Under the pieces are notes generated by a model. The model was not told the origin of the DNA. It ran no database searches and saw nothing but the letters and a program-made list of their open reading frames with translations. Of a stretch of 64,000 nucleotides of DNA, positions 28,238-37,617 are shown one piece after another; the first letter of the stretch is position 1; every line of letters starts with the position of its first letter. This DNA comes from Actinacidiphila acididurans. GTDB lineage: Bacteria > Actinomycetota > Actinomycetes > Streptomycetales > Streptomycetaceae. The stretch covers positions 496,001-560,000 of the forward strand of contig NZ_JADKYB010000002.1 of assembly GCF_016918855.1 (NCBI RefSeq). Direction: 5' to 3'. Both the position numbers and the translations under genes were made by a program.

Positions 28238-30601
28238 ATGAACGCCAAGGACTACGAGGGCACGCCGGGTTACGGCCACGGGGTGCCGCAGCGGCCCGGG
28301 CATGCCCCGGTGCCGCGCCCGGCCGCCCCGCCGCCCGCGCCCCCGCAGGCGCCGCCGATGTCCGCGGTGGAGCGCTGGCTGCGCGCCCCCCGGGTGTCCG
28401 ACGCGCCCGGGGTGTTCGCCTACGAGCACGTGCCCCGGCAGCCCGACGACCCCGACCGCGTCACCGACCGCCGGCTGATCGGCGGCGCGCTGCTGTCGTT
28501 CCTGACCGGCGTGCTCGTCTGGTCGCTGCTCCACAACGGCTACATCCCGTTCTGGCGCGAGCCGCTGACCCTGCTCACCCCGCGCGACTGGTGGAACGGC
28601 GGCGGGCTCTCCCGCCCCGAGGCCGTCGCCGACAACCTCTACAGCGTGCTGTGGTCCGCCCTGCTGGCCTACTACTTCGGCCGGATCGGCAACTGGGCCG
28701 AGGTGCCGCGCCGCTACCTGACCACGCCCGCGCTGCGCGCCTGGGCCGCGCTCGCCGTCGGCCTGGTGATCTGGGAGCTGAGCTGGAAGGGGTACGTGCC
28801 GATCCTGGGCGCCGTGCTGCCGCTGTTCCCCGCCTCCTGGATCGAGGGCGGCGGCGACAAGTACACCGCGGCCTTCGTCACGTACACCATCTACGCCGCG
28901 GTGGCGCTGCTGATCGCCTGGCCGTGCGCGAAGTACGGCGGCTGGTTCGATCTGCTGCGCGGGCGGGCCGGGACCGGGCCGGACCGCCCGCAGCCGCGCC
29001 CGGGCACGGGCGGCGCGGCCGGTGCCGGGCAGCCCGGGCCGAGCCCGGCCGAGTGGCCCGAACTGCGGGCCGCCGGCCACCACGACGCGGCCGAGCGGCT
29101 CACCCGCGAGGTGACCCTGGGCCGGATGAACGACGTGGACTGCATCCGGATCCGCCACGCCTGGGACCTGGTGCGGGCCACCCACGAAGGCGCCCGCGAG
29201 TTCACCGACACCGTGCTGCGCCTGGGCGGCGCGACCGGCGTCCACCCCTCCGGCGACCGCGACCTGCCGGCCCGGGCCGCCCCGCACGACCTGCTCACCG
29301 GCCAGGTCCGGATCGGACAGGGCGTGGCCGACAAGCGCAACGGCTACCACTACCGCGGCTCCGGCCTGGCCCTGGACCCCACCCTCCTCGGCACCGGCCT
29401 GCTGATCGTCGGCCCGCCCGGAGCCGGCAAGACCCGCCAGGTGATGCGGCCGGTCGCCGAGTCGCTGTGCCTGCACGCGCTCACCGGCCAGGCCGCGGTC
29501 ATCGCGGTGGCCGGCGCCGACGCCGACCTCGGGCCGCGCGAGTCCTACGACGTGGTCATCTCGCCCGGCAACCCCGCCTCCCGCTACGACCTGGACCTCT
29601 ACGGCGGCACCGCGGACCCCGACCAGGCCGCCTGGCTGCTGGCCCAGGCCCTGGTCGACGGCCCCGAGGCCGAGCAGCGCCGGGCCGCCACCGCGCTCGG
29701 CCAGCTCCTCGGCCCCTACGCCGCCGCCCACGGCCACTTCCCGTCGGTGCCGCTGCTGCGCGAACTGCTGGACGGTGTCGAGCACGTCTACGCCGACCTG
29801 CGCGGCGCCCTGGACGCGGCGGGCGCGCCCGCGCTGGTGCGCGAACTCGACGCCAGGCAGCGGCAGTCCGCCCGGCCCGGCGACATCGGCAGTCAGCTCG
29901 CCGACCGGATCGCGCTGCTCGACCGGCCCGCCTTCGCCGGCTTCTTCGACACCTCCGGGCGCACCCGGCCGTTCTCCATGGACGCGCTCGCCCACCCGCT
30001 GCGGGTCCGCGTCGAACTGCCCGAGAGCGGCCACGCCGAGGCGTCCCGCATCCTGGTGCGGCTGCTGATCGCCCAGTTCACCGCCACCGTGCTCGCCCGG
30101 CGCGACCGCTCCCAGTTCGCCTGCCTGCTGGTGGACGACGCGGGGCACGCCGTCACCCCCGGCACGGTGCGCGCCCTGTCCTCGCTGCGCTCGGCCAACG
30201 CCGGCATGGTGCTCGGCCTGCGCACCCTGGACGACGTGCCCGAGGCCCTGCGCGCCTCACTGGTCGCCTCGGCCGGCTGCCGGATGGCGCTCGCCGGGGT
30301 CACCCCCTGGGACGGCCGGTTCTTCGCCGAGGCGTGGGGCACCACCCGGGTGGAGACCCGCGACGTGACCCGCACCCCCGACCAGTCCGGCGGCCTGCCG
30401 CGGCGGCTCAGCCGCGGGGTGCGCCGGGTGTTCACCGGCGAGACGGTCACCACCGAGTCCGTCACGGTCCGCGAGGTGGAACGCGAGCGCTGGTCCGCCT
30501 CCGATCTGGCGCACACGGTGCCGGCCGGGCACGCGGTGCTGTCGCTGACCACCACCGGCGGTCAGTCGGCCGCGCCGGTGCTGCTGGACCTGCGGGCCTG
30601 A
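28238..30601 (+). CDS. Membrane-anchored VirD4/TraG-like ATP-binding protein
   Basis: 787 residues. A Pro-rich N-terminus (to ~50), four membrane helices between about residues 80 and 235, then a cytoplasmic P-loop ATPase: Walker A GPPGAGKTR near residue 392 and Walker B FACLLVDDAG near 630. The arrangement of helices plus ATPase resembles type IV coupling proteins. There is no relaxase or mating-pore gene nearby, so conjugation is unlikely; it may be a chromosomal housekeeping member. ATG 28238 with GAGGGGC upstream. Confidence 0.75.
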   Translation: MNAKDYEGTPGYGHGVPQRPGHAPVPRPAAPPPAPPQAPPMSAVERWLRAPRVSDAPGVFAYEHVPRQPDDPDRVTDRRLIGGALLSFLTGVLVWSLLHNGYIPFWREPLTLLTPRDWWNGGGLSRPEAVADNLYSVLWSALLAYYFGRIGNWAEVPRRYLTTPALRAWAALAVGLVIWELSWKGYVPILGAVLPLFPASWIEGGGDKYTAAFVTYTIYAAVALLIAWPCAKYGGWFDLLRGRAGTGPDRPQPRPGTGGAAGAGQPGPSPAEWPELRAAGHHDAAERLTREVTLGRMNDVDCIRIRHAWDLVRATHEGAREFTDTVLRLGGATGVHPSGDRDLPARAAPHDLLTGQVRIGQGVADKRNGYHYRGSGLALDPTLLGTGLLIVGPPGAGKTRQVMRPVAESLCLHALTGQAAVIAVAGADADLGPRESYDVVISPGNPASRYDLDLYGGTADPDQAAWLLAQALVDGPEAEQRRAATALGQLLGPYAAAHGHFPSVPLLRELLDGVEHVYADLRGALDAAGAPALVRELDARQRQSARPGDIGSQLADRIALLDRPAFAGFFDTSGRTRPFSMDALAHPLRVRVELPESGHAEASRILVRLLIAQFTATVLARRDRSQFACLLVDDAGHAVTPGTVRALSSLRSANAGMVLGLRTLDDVPEALRASLVASAGCRMALAGVTPWDGRFFAEAWGTTRVETRDVTRTPDQSGGLPRRLSRGVRRVFTGETVTTESVTVREVERERWSASDLAHTVPAGHAVLSLTTTGGQSAAPVLLDLRA

Positions 30602-30719
30602 AGGGGGGAGGTCGATGTACGGTGCGGCACAATTGAGGGTGCCGGCCGCTGTCGGCCGGACAGGAAACACAGACCGGGGGTCCGCAAGGCGCCCGCCCGA
30701 CCCACGGCAACAGGTACGC

Positions 30720-32261
30720 ATGCCCCTCACACTCGCCTCGCTCGCCCAGCACTCCGCGCTCCGGCTCGCCGTGCTCGCCGGGAACCCGGAACGCCTGGGC
30801 GCCGAGGTCAGGTGGGTGCACACCAGCGAACTGGACGACCCCGGGCCCTACCTGGAGGGCGGCGAACTCCTGCTGACCACCGGGCTGAAGCTGGACGGCG
30901 GCGACCCGGTGGCGCTGCGCGGATACGTCCGCAGGCTCGCCGCGGCCGGAGTGGTCGGCCTCGGCTTCGGCGTCGGGCTCGGCCACGACCGGGTGCCGCC
31001 CGCCCTGGTGGACGCCGCCGCCCACGAAGGACTGCCGCTGCTGGAGGTGCCGCGGGCCACCCCCTTCATCGCCATCAGCAAGGCCGTGTCCGCCGCGATC
31101 GCCGCCGACCAGTACAAGGCGGTCACCGCCGGCTTCGAGGCACAGCGCGAACTCACCCGGGCCGCCCTGGCCCCCGACGGCACCACCGCCCTGCTCACCC
31201 GGCTGGCCGCCCACCTGGACGGCTGGGCCGCGCTCTACGACGCCTCCGGCGCGGTGCTGGCCGCCGCCCCGGAATGGGCCGGGCGCCGGGCCGCCCGGCT
31301 GGCCGGCGAGATCGACCGGCTGCGCGACACCCCTGCGCCGACCAGCGCCGCGCTCGCCGGCCCGGCCGGCACCGAAGACCGGGTCGAGGTGCAGTCGCTC
31401 GGCACCGGGCGGCGCCCCCGCGGCTTCCTCGCGGTCGGCACCGAGGAACGCCTCGACACCTCGGCCCGCTACGTCGTGCACGCCGCCGTCGCGCTGCTCA
31501 CCCTCTCCCTGGAACAGTCCCGCACCCTCCAGGAGGCGCAGGCCCGGCTGGCCGCCGCGCTGCTGCGGATGCTGCTGGCCGGCGAGCCGGGCCACGCCCG
31601 CAGCGTCGCCGGGCGGCTGTACGGCACGTTGTTCGACCACCCGCTGCGGCTGATGATCGCCGAGCCCGCCCAGGCCGGCGCCGACGCCGAGGCGGTCACC
31701 GTACTGGGCGAACGCGCCGAGGCCGCCGCCGTCCGCTCCGGCGAGCCCATGCTCACCGTCCGGGACGGGCCGCGCCTGCTCCTGCTGGCCGCCGAGGACG
31801 CCCTCGCCCTGGCCACCGCCGCCGACCTGGCCGAGGCCAGCGACGGGCTGGCCGCGGGCCTGTCGGCGTCCGTCGACCCGGCCGGCGTCCCCGAGGCCCA
31901 CCGCCAGGCCGAACGCGCCCTCGCCGTCGCCCTGCGCCGCGGCCGCCCCTTGGTCGAACACGGCGAGGTCGGCGCCGGCTCGGTCCTGCCGCTGCTCGCC
32001 GACGAGGCCGTACGCGCCTTCTCCGAGGGCCTGCTGCGGCCGCTGCGCGAACACGACGCGACCTCCCGCGGCGACCTGATCGCCTCTCTCGCCGCCTGGC
32101 TCTCCCACCACGGGCAGTGGGACGCCGCCGCCGCGGACCTCGGCGTCCACCGCCACACCCTGCGCTACCGCATGCGCCGCGTGGAGGAGATCCTCGGCCG
32201 CTCCCTGGACGACCCCGACGTCCGGATGGAACTGTGGCTCGCCCTGAAGGCGGGCGGATAG
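30720..32261 (+). CDS. PucR-family transcriptional regulator
   Basis: 513 residues. An N-terminal PucR domain (TSELDDPGPYLEGGELLLTTG) is joined to a central GAF-like region, and a C-terminal PucR-type helix-turn-helix (WDAAAADLGVHRHTLRYRMRRVEEILGRSL). Such proteins activate purine, GABA or amino-acid catabolism genes in response to metabolites. ATG 30720; only a weak AGG ribosome site, so the start is less sure. The next gene, an aldehyde dehydrogenase 146 bases on in the same direction, is the likely target. Confidence 0.85.
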   Translation: MPLTLASLAQHSALRLAVLAGNPERLGAEVRWVHTSELDDPGPYLEGGELLLTTGLKLDGGDPVALRGYVRRLAAAGVVGLGFGVGLGHDRVPPALVDAAAHEGLPLLEVPRATPFIAISKAVSAAIAADQYKAVTAGFEAQRELTRAALAPDGTTALLTRLAAHLDGWAALYDASGAVLAAAPEWAGRRAARLAGEIDRLRDTPAPTSAALAGPAGTEDRVEVQSLGTGRRPRGFLAVGTEERLDTSARYVVHAAVALLTLSLEQSRTLQEAQARLAAALLRMLLAGEPGHARSVAGRLYGTLFDHPLRLMIAEPAQAGADAEAVTVLGERAEAAAVRSGEPMLTVRDGPRLLLLAAEDALALATAADLAEASDGLAAGLSASVDPAGVPEAHRQAERALAVALRRGRPLVEHGEVGAGSVLPLLADEAVRAFSEGLLRPLREHDATSRGDLIASLAAWLSHHGQWDAAAADLGVHRHTLRYRMRRVEEILGRSLDDPDVRMELWLALKAGG

Positions 32262-32407
32262 GGCACCCCCGCGAGGGCCCCGCCCGCACTGGCCGATCCG
32301 TAGCGTCGCGGCCGCCGCGTACTCCGCGGTGGACAACACCTCACCCGTACGGCCGCGCCTACCGTGAAGGGGATCCGAGGGTGTCGGGCAGGAAGGGCGG
32401 AGTGGCG

Positions 32408-33868
32408 ATGGCAACGGCAGGGGCGGCGCAGCCGCGGGCGTTCTGGGTGGCGGGGCGCCCGGTCACCGGCGAGGAGAGCTTCGAGGTCACCAGTTCCTGG
32501 GACGGCTCGGTGGTCGGCACCGTCAGCGTGCCCACGGACCAGCAGGTGGAGCAGGCCGTGGCGGCGGCCGACGCCGTGCAGTACGACTTCGCCGCCACTC
32601 CCGCGCACGTACGGGCCGCCGCGCTGGACCACGTGTCCCGGCGGCTGGCCGAGCGGGCCGAGGAGATCGCCCAGCTGATCACCGCCGAGAACGGCAAGCC
32701 GGTCAAGTGGTCCCGCGGCGAGGTCGGCCGCGCGGTGTCGGTCTTCCGGTTCGCCGCCGAGGAGGCCCGCCGGTTCAACGGCGGCGAGGCCCAGCGGCTG
32801 GACACCGACCCCGGCGGCGTGGGCCGGCTGGCCCTCACCCGCCGCTTCCCGCGCGGCCCGGTGCTCGGCATCGCCCCCTTCAACTTCCCGCTCAACCTGG
32901 TCGCCCACAAGGTCGCCCCGGCCATCGCGGTGGGCGCGCCGATCATCGTCAAGCCCGCGCCCGCCACCCCGCTCACCGCGCTGCTGCTCGGTGAGCTGCT
33001 GGCCGAGACCGAGCTGCCCGAGGGCGCCTGGAGCGTGCTGACGGTGCCCAACGACCGGATGCCGTCCCTGGTCCAGGACCCGCGGCTGCCGGTGATCTCC
33101 TTCACCGGCTCCGACACCGTCGGCTACGCGATCACCGACTCGGTGCCGCGCAAGCACGTCACGCTGGAGCTCGGCGGGAACGCCGCCGCCGTGGTCCTGG
33201 CCGACTGGTCCTCCGACGCCGACCTGGACTGGGCGGCGACCCGTATCGCCACCTTCGCCAACTACCAGGGCGGCCAGTCCTGCATCTCCGTCCAGCGGGT
33301 GATCGTGGCGGACGCGGTGTACGACGCCCTGGCCGAACGCGTCCTCGCCAAGGTCCGCGCCCAGGTCACCGGCGACCCCGCCGACGACGCCACCGACGTG
33401 GGCCCCCTGGTCAGCGAGGCCGCCGCCGCCCGGGTGGCCGACTGGGTCGACGACGCCGTGACCAAGGGCGCCAAGCTGCTCACCGGCGGCGCCCGCGACG
33501 GCGCGAGCTACGCCCCCACCGTCCTCACCGACCTGCCCGGCGACTCCGTCCTGGCCACCGCCGAGGCCTTCGGCCCGGTCCTCTCCCTGCACCGCGTCAG
33601 CGGCCCCGACGAGGCCTTCGCCGCCGTCAACGACTCCCGCTTCGGCCTCCAGGCCGGCATCTTCACCCACGACATCCAGCTCGCCTTCCGCGCCCACCGC
33701 GAACTCCAGGTCGGCGGCGTCATCATCGGCGACGTCCCCTCCTACCGCGCCGACCAAATGCCCTACGGCGGCGTCAAGGACTCCGGCACCGGCCGCGAAG
33801 GCATCCGCTACGCCATGTCCGACTACACCTACGACCGCGTCCTCGTTTTGACGAGTTTGGACCTGTAG
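32408..33868 (+). CDS. Aldehyde dehydrogenase, succinate-semialdehyde type
   Basis: 486 residues. Active-site motifs: APFNFPLNL, TLELGGNAAAVV with the general-base Glu, and GGQSCISVQ with the catalytic Cys. The PFNFP/GGQSCIS pair is typical of the aldehyde dehydrogenases related to lactaldehyde and succinate-semialdehyde dehydrogenases. With GabT and a PucR regulator next to it, oxidation of succinate semialdehyde to succinate is the most likely job, not proven. ATG 32408 after GGAG; GTG 32402 is an alternative. Confidence 0.82.
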   Translation: MATAGAAQPRAFWVAGRPVTGEESFEVTSSWDGSVVGTVSVPTDQQVEQAVAAADAVQYDFAATPAHVRAAALDHVSRRLAERAEEIAQLITAENGKPVKWSRGEVGRAVSVFRFAAEEARRFNGGEAQRLDTDPGGVGRLALTRRFPRGPVLGIAPFNFPLNLVAHKVAPAIAVGAPIIVKPAPATPLTALLLGELLAETELPEGAWSVLTVPNDRMPSLVQDPRLPVISFTGSDTVGYAITDSVPRKHVTLELGGNAAAVVLADWSSDADLDWAATRIATFANYQGGQSCISVQRVIVADAVYDALAERVLAKVRAQVTGDPADDATDVGPLVSEAAAARVADWVDDAVTKGAKLLTGGARDGASYAPTVLTDLPGDSVLATAEAFGPVLSLHRVSGPDEAFAAVNDSRFGLQAGIFTHDIQLAFRAHRELQVGGVIIGDVPSYRADQMPYGGVKDSGTGREGIRYAMSDYTYDRVLVLTSLDL

Positions 33869-34189
33869 CCCGTCCAAGGCTGCGGGTGGCATATGGGGGG
33901 GCTGGGGTCCGCAGGACCCCGTGTCCCCCCGGGCACGCCGGGAGCACCCAGGGGCGCGGGGTTGCATTCGATATGCGGCTGGCGCCGAGTGGGCGCGACA
34001 AGCCCACCACAGCCCGCAGAAGGCCACCGGCTGAGCGGGGCAGACGCTGTCAAAAAAACCCACTATCCGCACAAATGACCGTACCCTTGAGCCCGCGTCA
34101 GCGACCCGCACACAAAAATGGTGCCCTCACCCCGCATCGGGTAATACGGACAGGTAGCACTGATCGGTAACCCCCACCGGAGGTGAACC
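33869..34189. other. Intergenic region before the acyl-CoA dehydrogenase
   Basis: 321 bases. The middle holds the first copy of a dispersed repeat (33950-34025). The last ~110 bases are less GC-rich and probably hold the acyl-CoA dehydrogenase promoter, ending in a strong GGAGGTGA ribosome site at 34177. No gene seen. Confidence 0.65.
33950..34025 (+). repeat. Dispersed intergenic repeat, copy 1
   Basis: About 75 bases alignable to the reverse complement of 36170-36262. The best core (33975-34005) reads GCGGCTGGCGCCG then GTGGGCGCGACAAGCC, with one mismatch between copies. A GGGGCGCG block precedes it in both. It looks like the mobile-looking intergenic repeat common in Streptomyces chromosomes. 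Confidence 0.8.
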
Positions 34190-36112
34190 GTGTCCGCACC
34201 AGCCGCCACACGCAAGGTCTCCGAACGAGAAGCCCGCCAGGTCGCGGAGGCCGCCCGGGAGCAGGCCTGGCACAAGCCGAGCTTCGCCAAGGAACTGTTC
34301 CTCGGCCGCTTCCGCCTGGACCTCGTCCACCCGCACCCGCTGCCCTCGCCCGAAGCCGTGGCGAAGGGCGAAGCCTTCCTCGCCCGGCTCCGCGACTTCT
34401 GCGAGACCGAGGTGGACGCGGCGCGGATCGAGCGCGAGGCCCGTATCCCGGACGAGACCGTACGCGGGCTGAAGGACCTGGGCGCGTTCGGGATGAAGAT
34501 CGACGAGGCGTACGGCGGCCTCGGCCTCACCCAGGTGTACTACAACAAGGCGCTGGCCCTGGTCGGCAGCGCGAGCCCGGCGATCGGCGCGCTGCTGTCG
34601 GCCCATCAGTCGATCGGCGTACCGCAGCCGCTGAAGCTGTTCGGCACCGAGGAGCAGAAGGCCCGCTTCCTGCCGCGCTGCGCCCGTACCGACATCAGCG
34701 CCTTCCTGCTCACCGAGCCCGACGTCGGCTCGGACCCGGCCCGGCTCGCCACCACCGCGGAGCCCGACGGGGACGACTACGTCCTGGACGGCGTCAAGCT
34801 GTGGACCACCAACGGCGTGGTCGCCGACCTGCTGGTCGTGATGGCCCGGGTGCCGAAGTCCGACGGGCACAAGGGCGGCATCACCGCGTTCGTGGTCGAG
34901 GCCGGCACCGAGGGGATCACCGTCGAGCACCGCAACGCCTTCATGGGCCTGCGCGGCCTGGAGAACGGCGTCACCCGCTTCCACCGGGTCCGGGTCCCGG
35001 CGGCCAACCGGGTCGGTCCGGAGGGCGCCGGCCTGAAGATCGCCCTGACCACCCTCAACACCGGCCGCCTGTCCCTGCCTGCCGGCTGCGCGGGAGCCGG
35101 CAAGTGGTGCCTGAAGATCGCCCGCGAGTGGTCCGGGGCCCGCGAGCAGTGGGGCAAGCCCATCGCCGAGCACGAGGCGGTCGGCGCCAAGATCTCCTAC
35201 ATCGCGGCCACCACCTTCGCACTGGAGGCGATGGTGGACCTCGCCTCCCAGATGGCCGACGAGGACCGCAACGACATCCGCATCGAGGCCGCGCTCGCCA
35301 AGCTCTACGGTTCCGAGGCCGCCTGGACCATGGCCGACGAGCTGGTGCAGATCCGCGGCGGCCGCGGCTTCGAGACCGCCGAGTCGCTGGCCGCCCGCGG
35401 CGAACGCGGCGTGCCCGCCGAACAGTTGTTGCGCGACCTGCGGATCAACCGGATCTTCGAGGGCTCCACCGAGATCATGCACCTGCTGATCGCCCGCGAG
35501 GCGGTCGACGCGCACCTGTCGGTCGCCGGCGACCTCATCGACCCCGACACCTCACTGAGCGACAAGGCCAGGGCCGGCGCCCGAGCCGGCGGCTTCTACG
35601 CCCGCTGGCTGCCCAAGCTGGTCGCCGGGCCGGGCCAACTTCCGCACTCCTACGCCGAATTCGGCACCCTCGCCGGCCACTTGCGGTACATCGAGCGCAG
35701 CTCCCGCAAGCTCGCCCGCTGCACCTTCTACGCCATGTCGCGCTGGCAGGGCCGGATGGAGCTCAAGCAGAACTTCCTGGCGCGGATCGTCGACATCGGC
35801 GCGGAGCTGTTCGCCATGAGCGCGGCGTGCGTGCGGGCCCAGCATCTGGCCGCGACCTCCGATCACGGCCTTGAGGCGCGGTTGCTGGCCGACACGTTTT
35901 GCTCGCAGGCGCGGGTTCGGACGGATGAGCTTTTCGGGCGGCTCTGGAGCAATACGGATGGGGCGGATCGGGGGCTGACCAAGGCTGTGCTGCGGGGGGA
36001 CATGGCGTGGCTCGAAGCGGGGATCGTTGACGTCAGCGGTGGGGGGCCCTGGATCGAGGAGACTGCTCCTGGGGCTTCGCGGGTCGAGAACGTGCGGCGG
36101 GTAATTCGTTAA
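34190..36112 (+). CDS. Acyl-CoA dehydrogenase family protein
   Basis: 640 residues, longer than the ~380 of simple acyl-CoA dehydrogenases. The core (residues ~60-450) has AFLLTEPDVGSDPA, LWTTNGVVADLLVVMA (FAD/substrate loops) and LRINRIFEGSTEIMHLLIAREA; in the last, the Glu of EGSTE sits where many family members keep a catalytic base. A C-terminal helical extension of ~190 residues follows, as in very-long-chain-type enzymes. GTG 34190 after GGAGGTGA. Codon use changes in the last ~250 bases, with many GGG, GAT and GTT codons. Confidence 0.85.
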   Translation: MSAPAATRKVSEREARQVAEAAREQAWHKPSFAKELFLGRFRLDLVHPHPLPSPEAVAKGEAFLARLRDFCETEVDAARIEREARIPDETVRGLKDLGAFGMKIDEAYGGLGLTQVYYNKALALVGSASPAIGALLSAHQSIGVPQPLKLFGTEEQKARFLPRCARTDISAFLLTEPDVGSDPARLATTAEPDGDDYVLDGVKLWTTNGVVADLLVVMARVPKSDGHKGGITAFVVEAGTEGITVEHRNAFMGLRGLENGVTRFHRVRVPAANRVGPEGAGLKIALTTLNTGRLSLPAGCAGAGKWCLKIAREWSGAREQWGKPIAEHEAVGAKISYIAATTFALEAMVDLASQMADEDRNDIRIEAALAKLYGSEAAWTMADELVQIRGGRGFETAESLAARGERGVPAEQLLRDLRINRIFEGSTEIMHLLIAREAVDAHLSVAGDLIDPDTSLSDKARAGARAGGFYARWLPKLVAGPGQLPHSYAEFGTLAGHLRYIERSSRKLARCTFYAMSRWQGRMELKQNFLARIVDIGAELFAMSAACVRAQHLAATSDHGLEARLLADTFCSQARVRTDELFGRLWSNTDGADRGLTKAVLRGDMAWLEAGIVDVSGGGPWIEETAPGASRVENVRRVIR

Positions 36113-36169
36113 GGGGCCGGACGTCGGCTTGGCGTTCTCCCTGATCCGGCTTCGCGCCGTTACGGTTGC

Positions 36170-36262
36170 GCGGTTCTCTGTGTGCGCGCTGTTTGTGGCT
36201 TGTCGCGCCCACGCGGCGCCAGCCGCGAATGGACAACAGCCTCGCGCCCCTTCGGGGCACGT
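36170..36262 (-). repeat. Dispersed intergenic repeat, copy 2 (inverted)
   Basis: Reverse complement of the element at 33950-34025; the core lies at 36197-36226. The two copies face each other across the acyl-CoA dehydrogenase gene. On this strand the outer part also contains a small GCGCCCCTTCGGGGCAC hairpin (36244-36260). Confidence 0.8.
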
Positions 36263-36366
36263 CCCGGCTCGGGCTCGCTCATAGGTGCGGGCGCTCCTCG
36301 GTGCGGGTTTTCCACAGGCTTGGCTCCGGTGCGTCGGGAGGGGCGGGGGCAGGACAGAATGAGGGC

Positions 36367-37617
36367 ATGACCGACGCACTCGCAGACCCGCACTACCGAC
36401 CCTTCGCCGCGCCGGATGCCGGTGGGGGGCCCCGGGACATCGTGATTCTCGGCTCCACGGGGTCGATCGGCACGCAGGCGATCGACGTGGTGCTGCGCAA
36501 CCAGGAGCGGTTCCGGGTGGTGGCGCTTTCGGCGGCCGGCGGGCGGGTGGGGCTGCTGGCGGATCAGGCGCACACGCTGGGAGTGCACACGGTCGCGGTG
36601 GCGGACGAGGGGGCGGCGTCGGCACTGCGGGAGGCGCTGGCCGAGCGGTACGGGGCGGAGCGCACGCCGGAGATCCTGGCCGGGCAGGGGGCGGCGGCGG
36701 AGGTGGCGGCGCTGCCGTGCCACTCGGTGCTGAACGGGATCACCGGGTCGATCGGGCTGCGGCCGACGCTGGCCGCGCTGGAGGCGGGCCGGGTGCTGGT
36801 GCTGGCCAACAAGGAGTCGCTGATCGCCGGGGGGCCGCTGGTCAAGGCGGTGGCGAAGCCCGGGCAGGTGGTGCCGGTGGACTCCGAGCACTCGGCGCTG
36901 TTCCAGGCACTGATGGGCGGCACCCGCGGGGAGGTGCGCAAGCTGATCGTGACGGCGTCGGGGGGCCCGTTCCGCGGCCGGACCCTGGCCGAGATGGCCG
37001 GGGTGACGCCGGCGGAGGCGATGGCCCACCCCACCTGGGACATGGGGCCGGTGATCACCATCAACTCGGCCACGTTGGTGAACAAGGGCCTGGAGGTCAT
37101 CGAGGCCCACCTGCTGTACGACATCCCGTTCGACCGGATCGAGGTCGTCGTCCACCCGCAGTCCTACGTTCACTCGATGGTGGAATTCACCGACGGCTCC
37201 ACGCTCGCCCAGGCCGGCCCGCCGGACATGCGCGTACCCATTGCGCTGGGCCTGGGCTGGCCGCACCGGGTGCCGGACGCCGCACCGGCCTTCGACTGGT
37301 CCAAGGCGTCCACCTGGGAGTTCTTCCCGCTGGACGAGACGGCCTTCCCGTCTGTCGCGCTGAGCCGCCATGTGGGTACCCTCGGGGGCACCGCGCCCGC
37401 GGTGTTCAACGCCGCCAACGAGGAGTGCGTAGCCGCCTTCCGGCAGGGCACGCTGTCCTTCACGGGCATCATGGACACCGTCGCCCGGGTGGTCGGCGAG
37501 CACGGCACACCCGTTCCGGGAACTTCTCTCACCGTCGAGGACGTCCTGGAAGCGGAGACCTGGGCCCGCGCCCGGGCCCGGGAACTGGCACAGGCATCGG
37601 AGGCAGCAGGCGTATGA
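36367..37617 (+). CDS. dxr: 1-deoxy-D-xylulose-5-phosphate reductoisomerase
   Basis: 416 residues, second enzyme of the MEP isoprenoid pathway (DXP to MEP, NADPH). It has [16 protein letters not shown] for [27 protein letters not shown] with metal-binding acidic residues, and TASGGPFR. The start at ATG 36367 has no separated ribosome site; a CAGAAT box ends 6 bases before it, hinting at a leaderless mRNA. The 5' third uses many GGG/GCG codons. Overlaps the protease gene as ATGA. ispG, later in the pathway, follows at 39034. Confidence 0.93.
   Translation: MTDALADPHYRPFAAPDAGGGPRDIVILGSTGSIGTQAIDVVLRNQERFRVVALSAAGGRVGLLADQAHTLGVHTVAVADEGAASALREALAERYGAERTPEILAGQGAAAEVAALPCHSVLNGITGSIGLRPTLAALEAGRVLVLANKESLIAGGPLVKAVAKPGQVVPVDSEHSALFQALMGGTRGEVRKLIVTASGGPFRGRTLAEMAGVTPAEAMAHPTWDMGPVITINSATLVNKGLEVIEAHLLYDIPFDRIEVVVHPQSYVHSMVEFTDGSTLAQAGPPDMRVPIALGLGWPHRVPDAAPAFDWSKASTWEFFPLDETAFPSVALSRHVGTLGGTAPAVFNAANEECVAAFRQGTLSFTGIMDTVARVVGEHGTPVPGTSLTVEDVLEAETWARARARELAQASEAAGV

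Noticed and set aside
28238..30601. Conjugative element headed by the VirD4-like ATPase
   Set aside because: No relaxase, no Tra/VirB genes and no repeats; neighbours are chromosomal metabolic genes.
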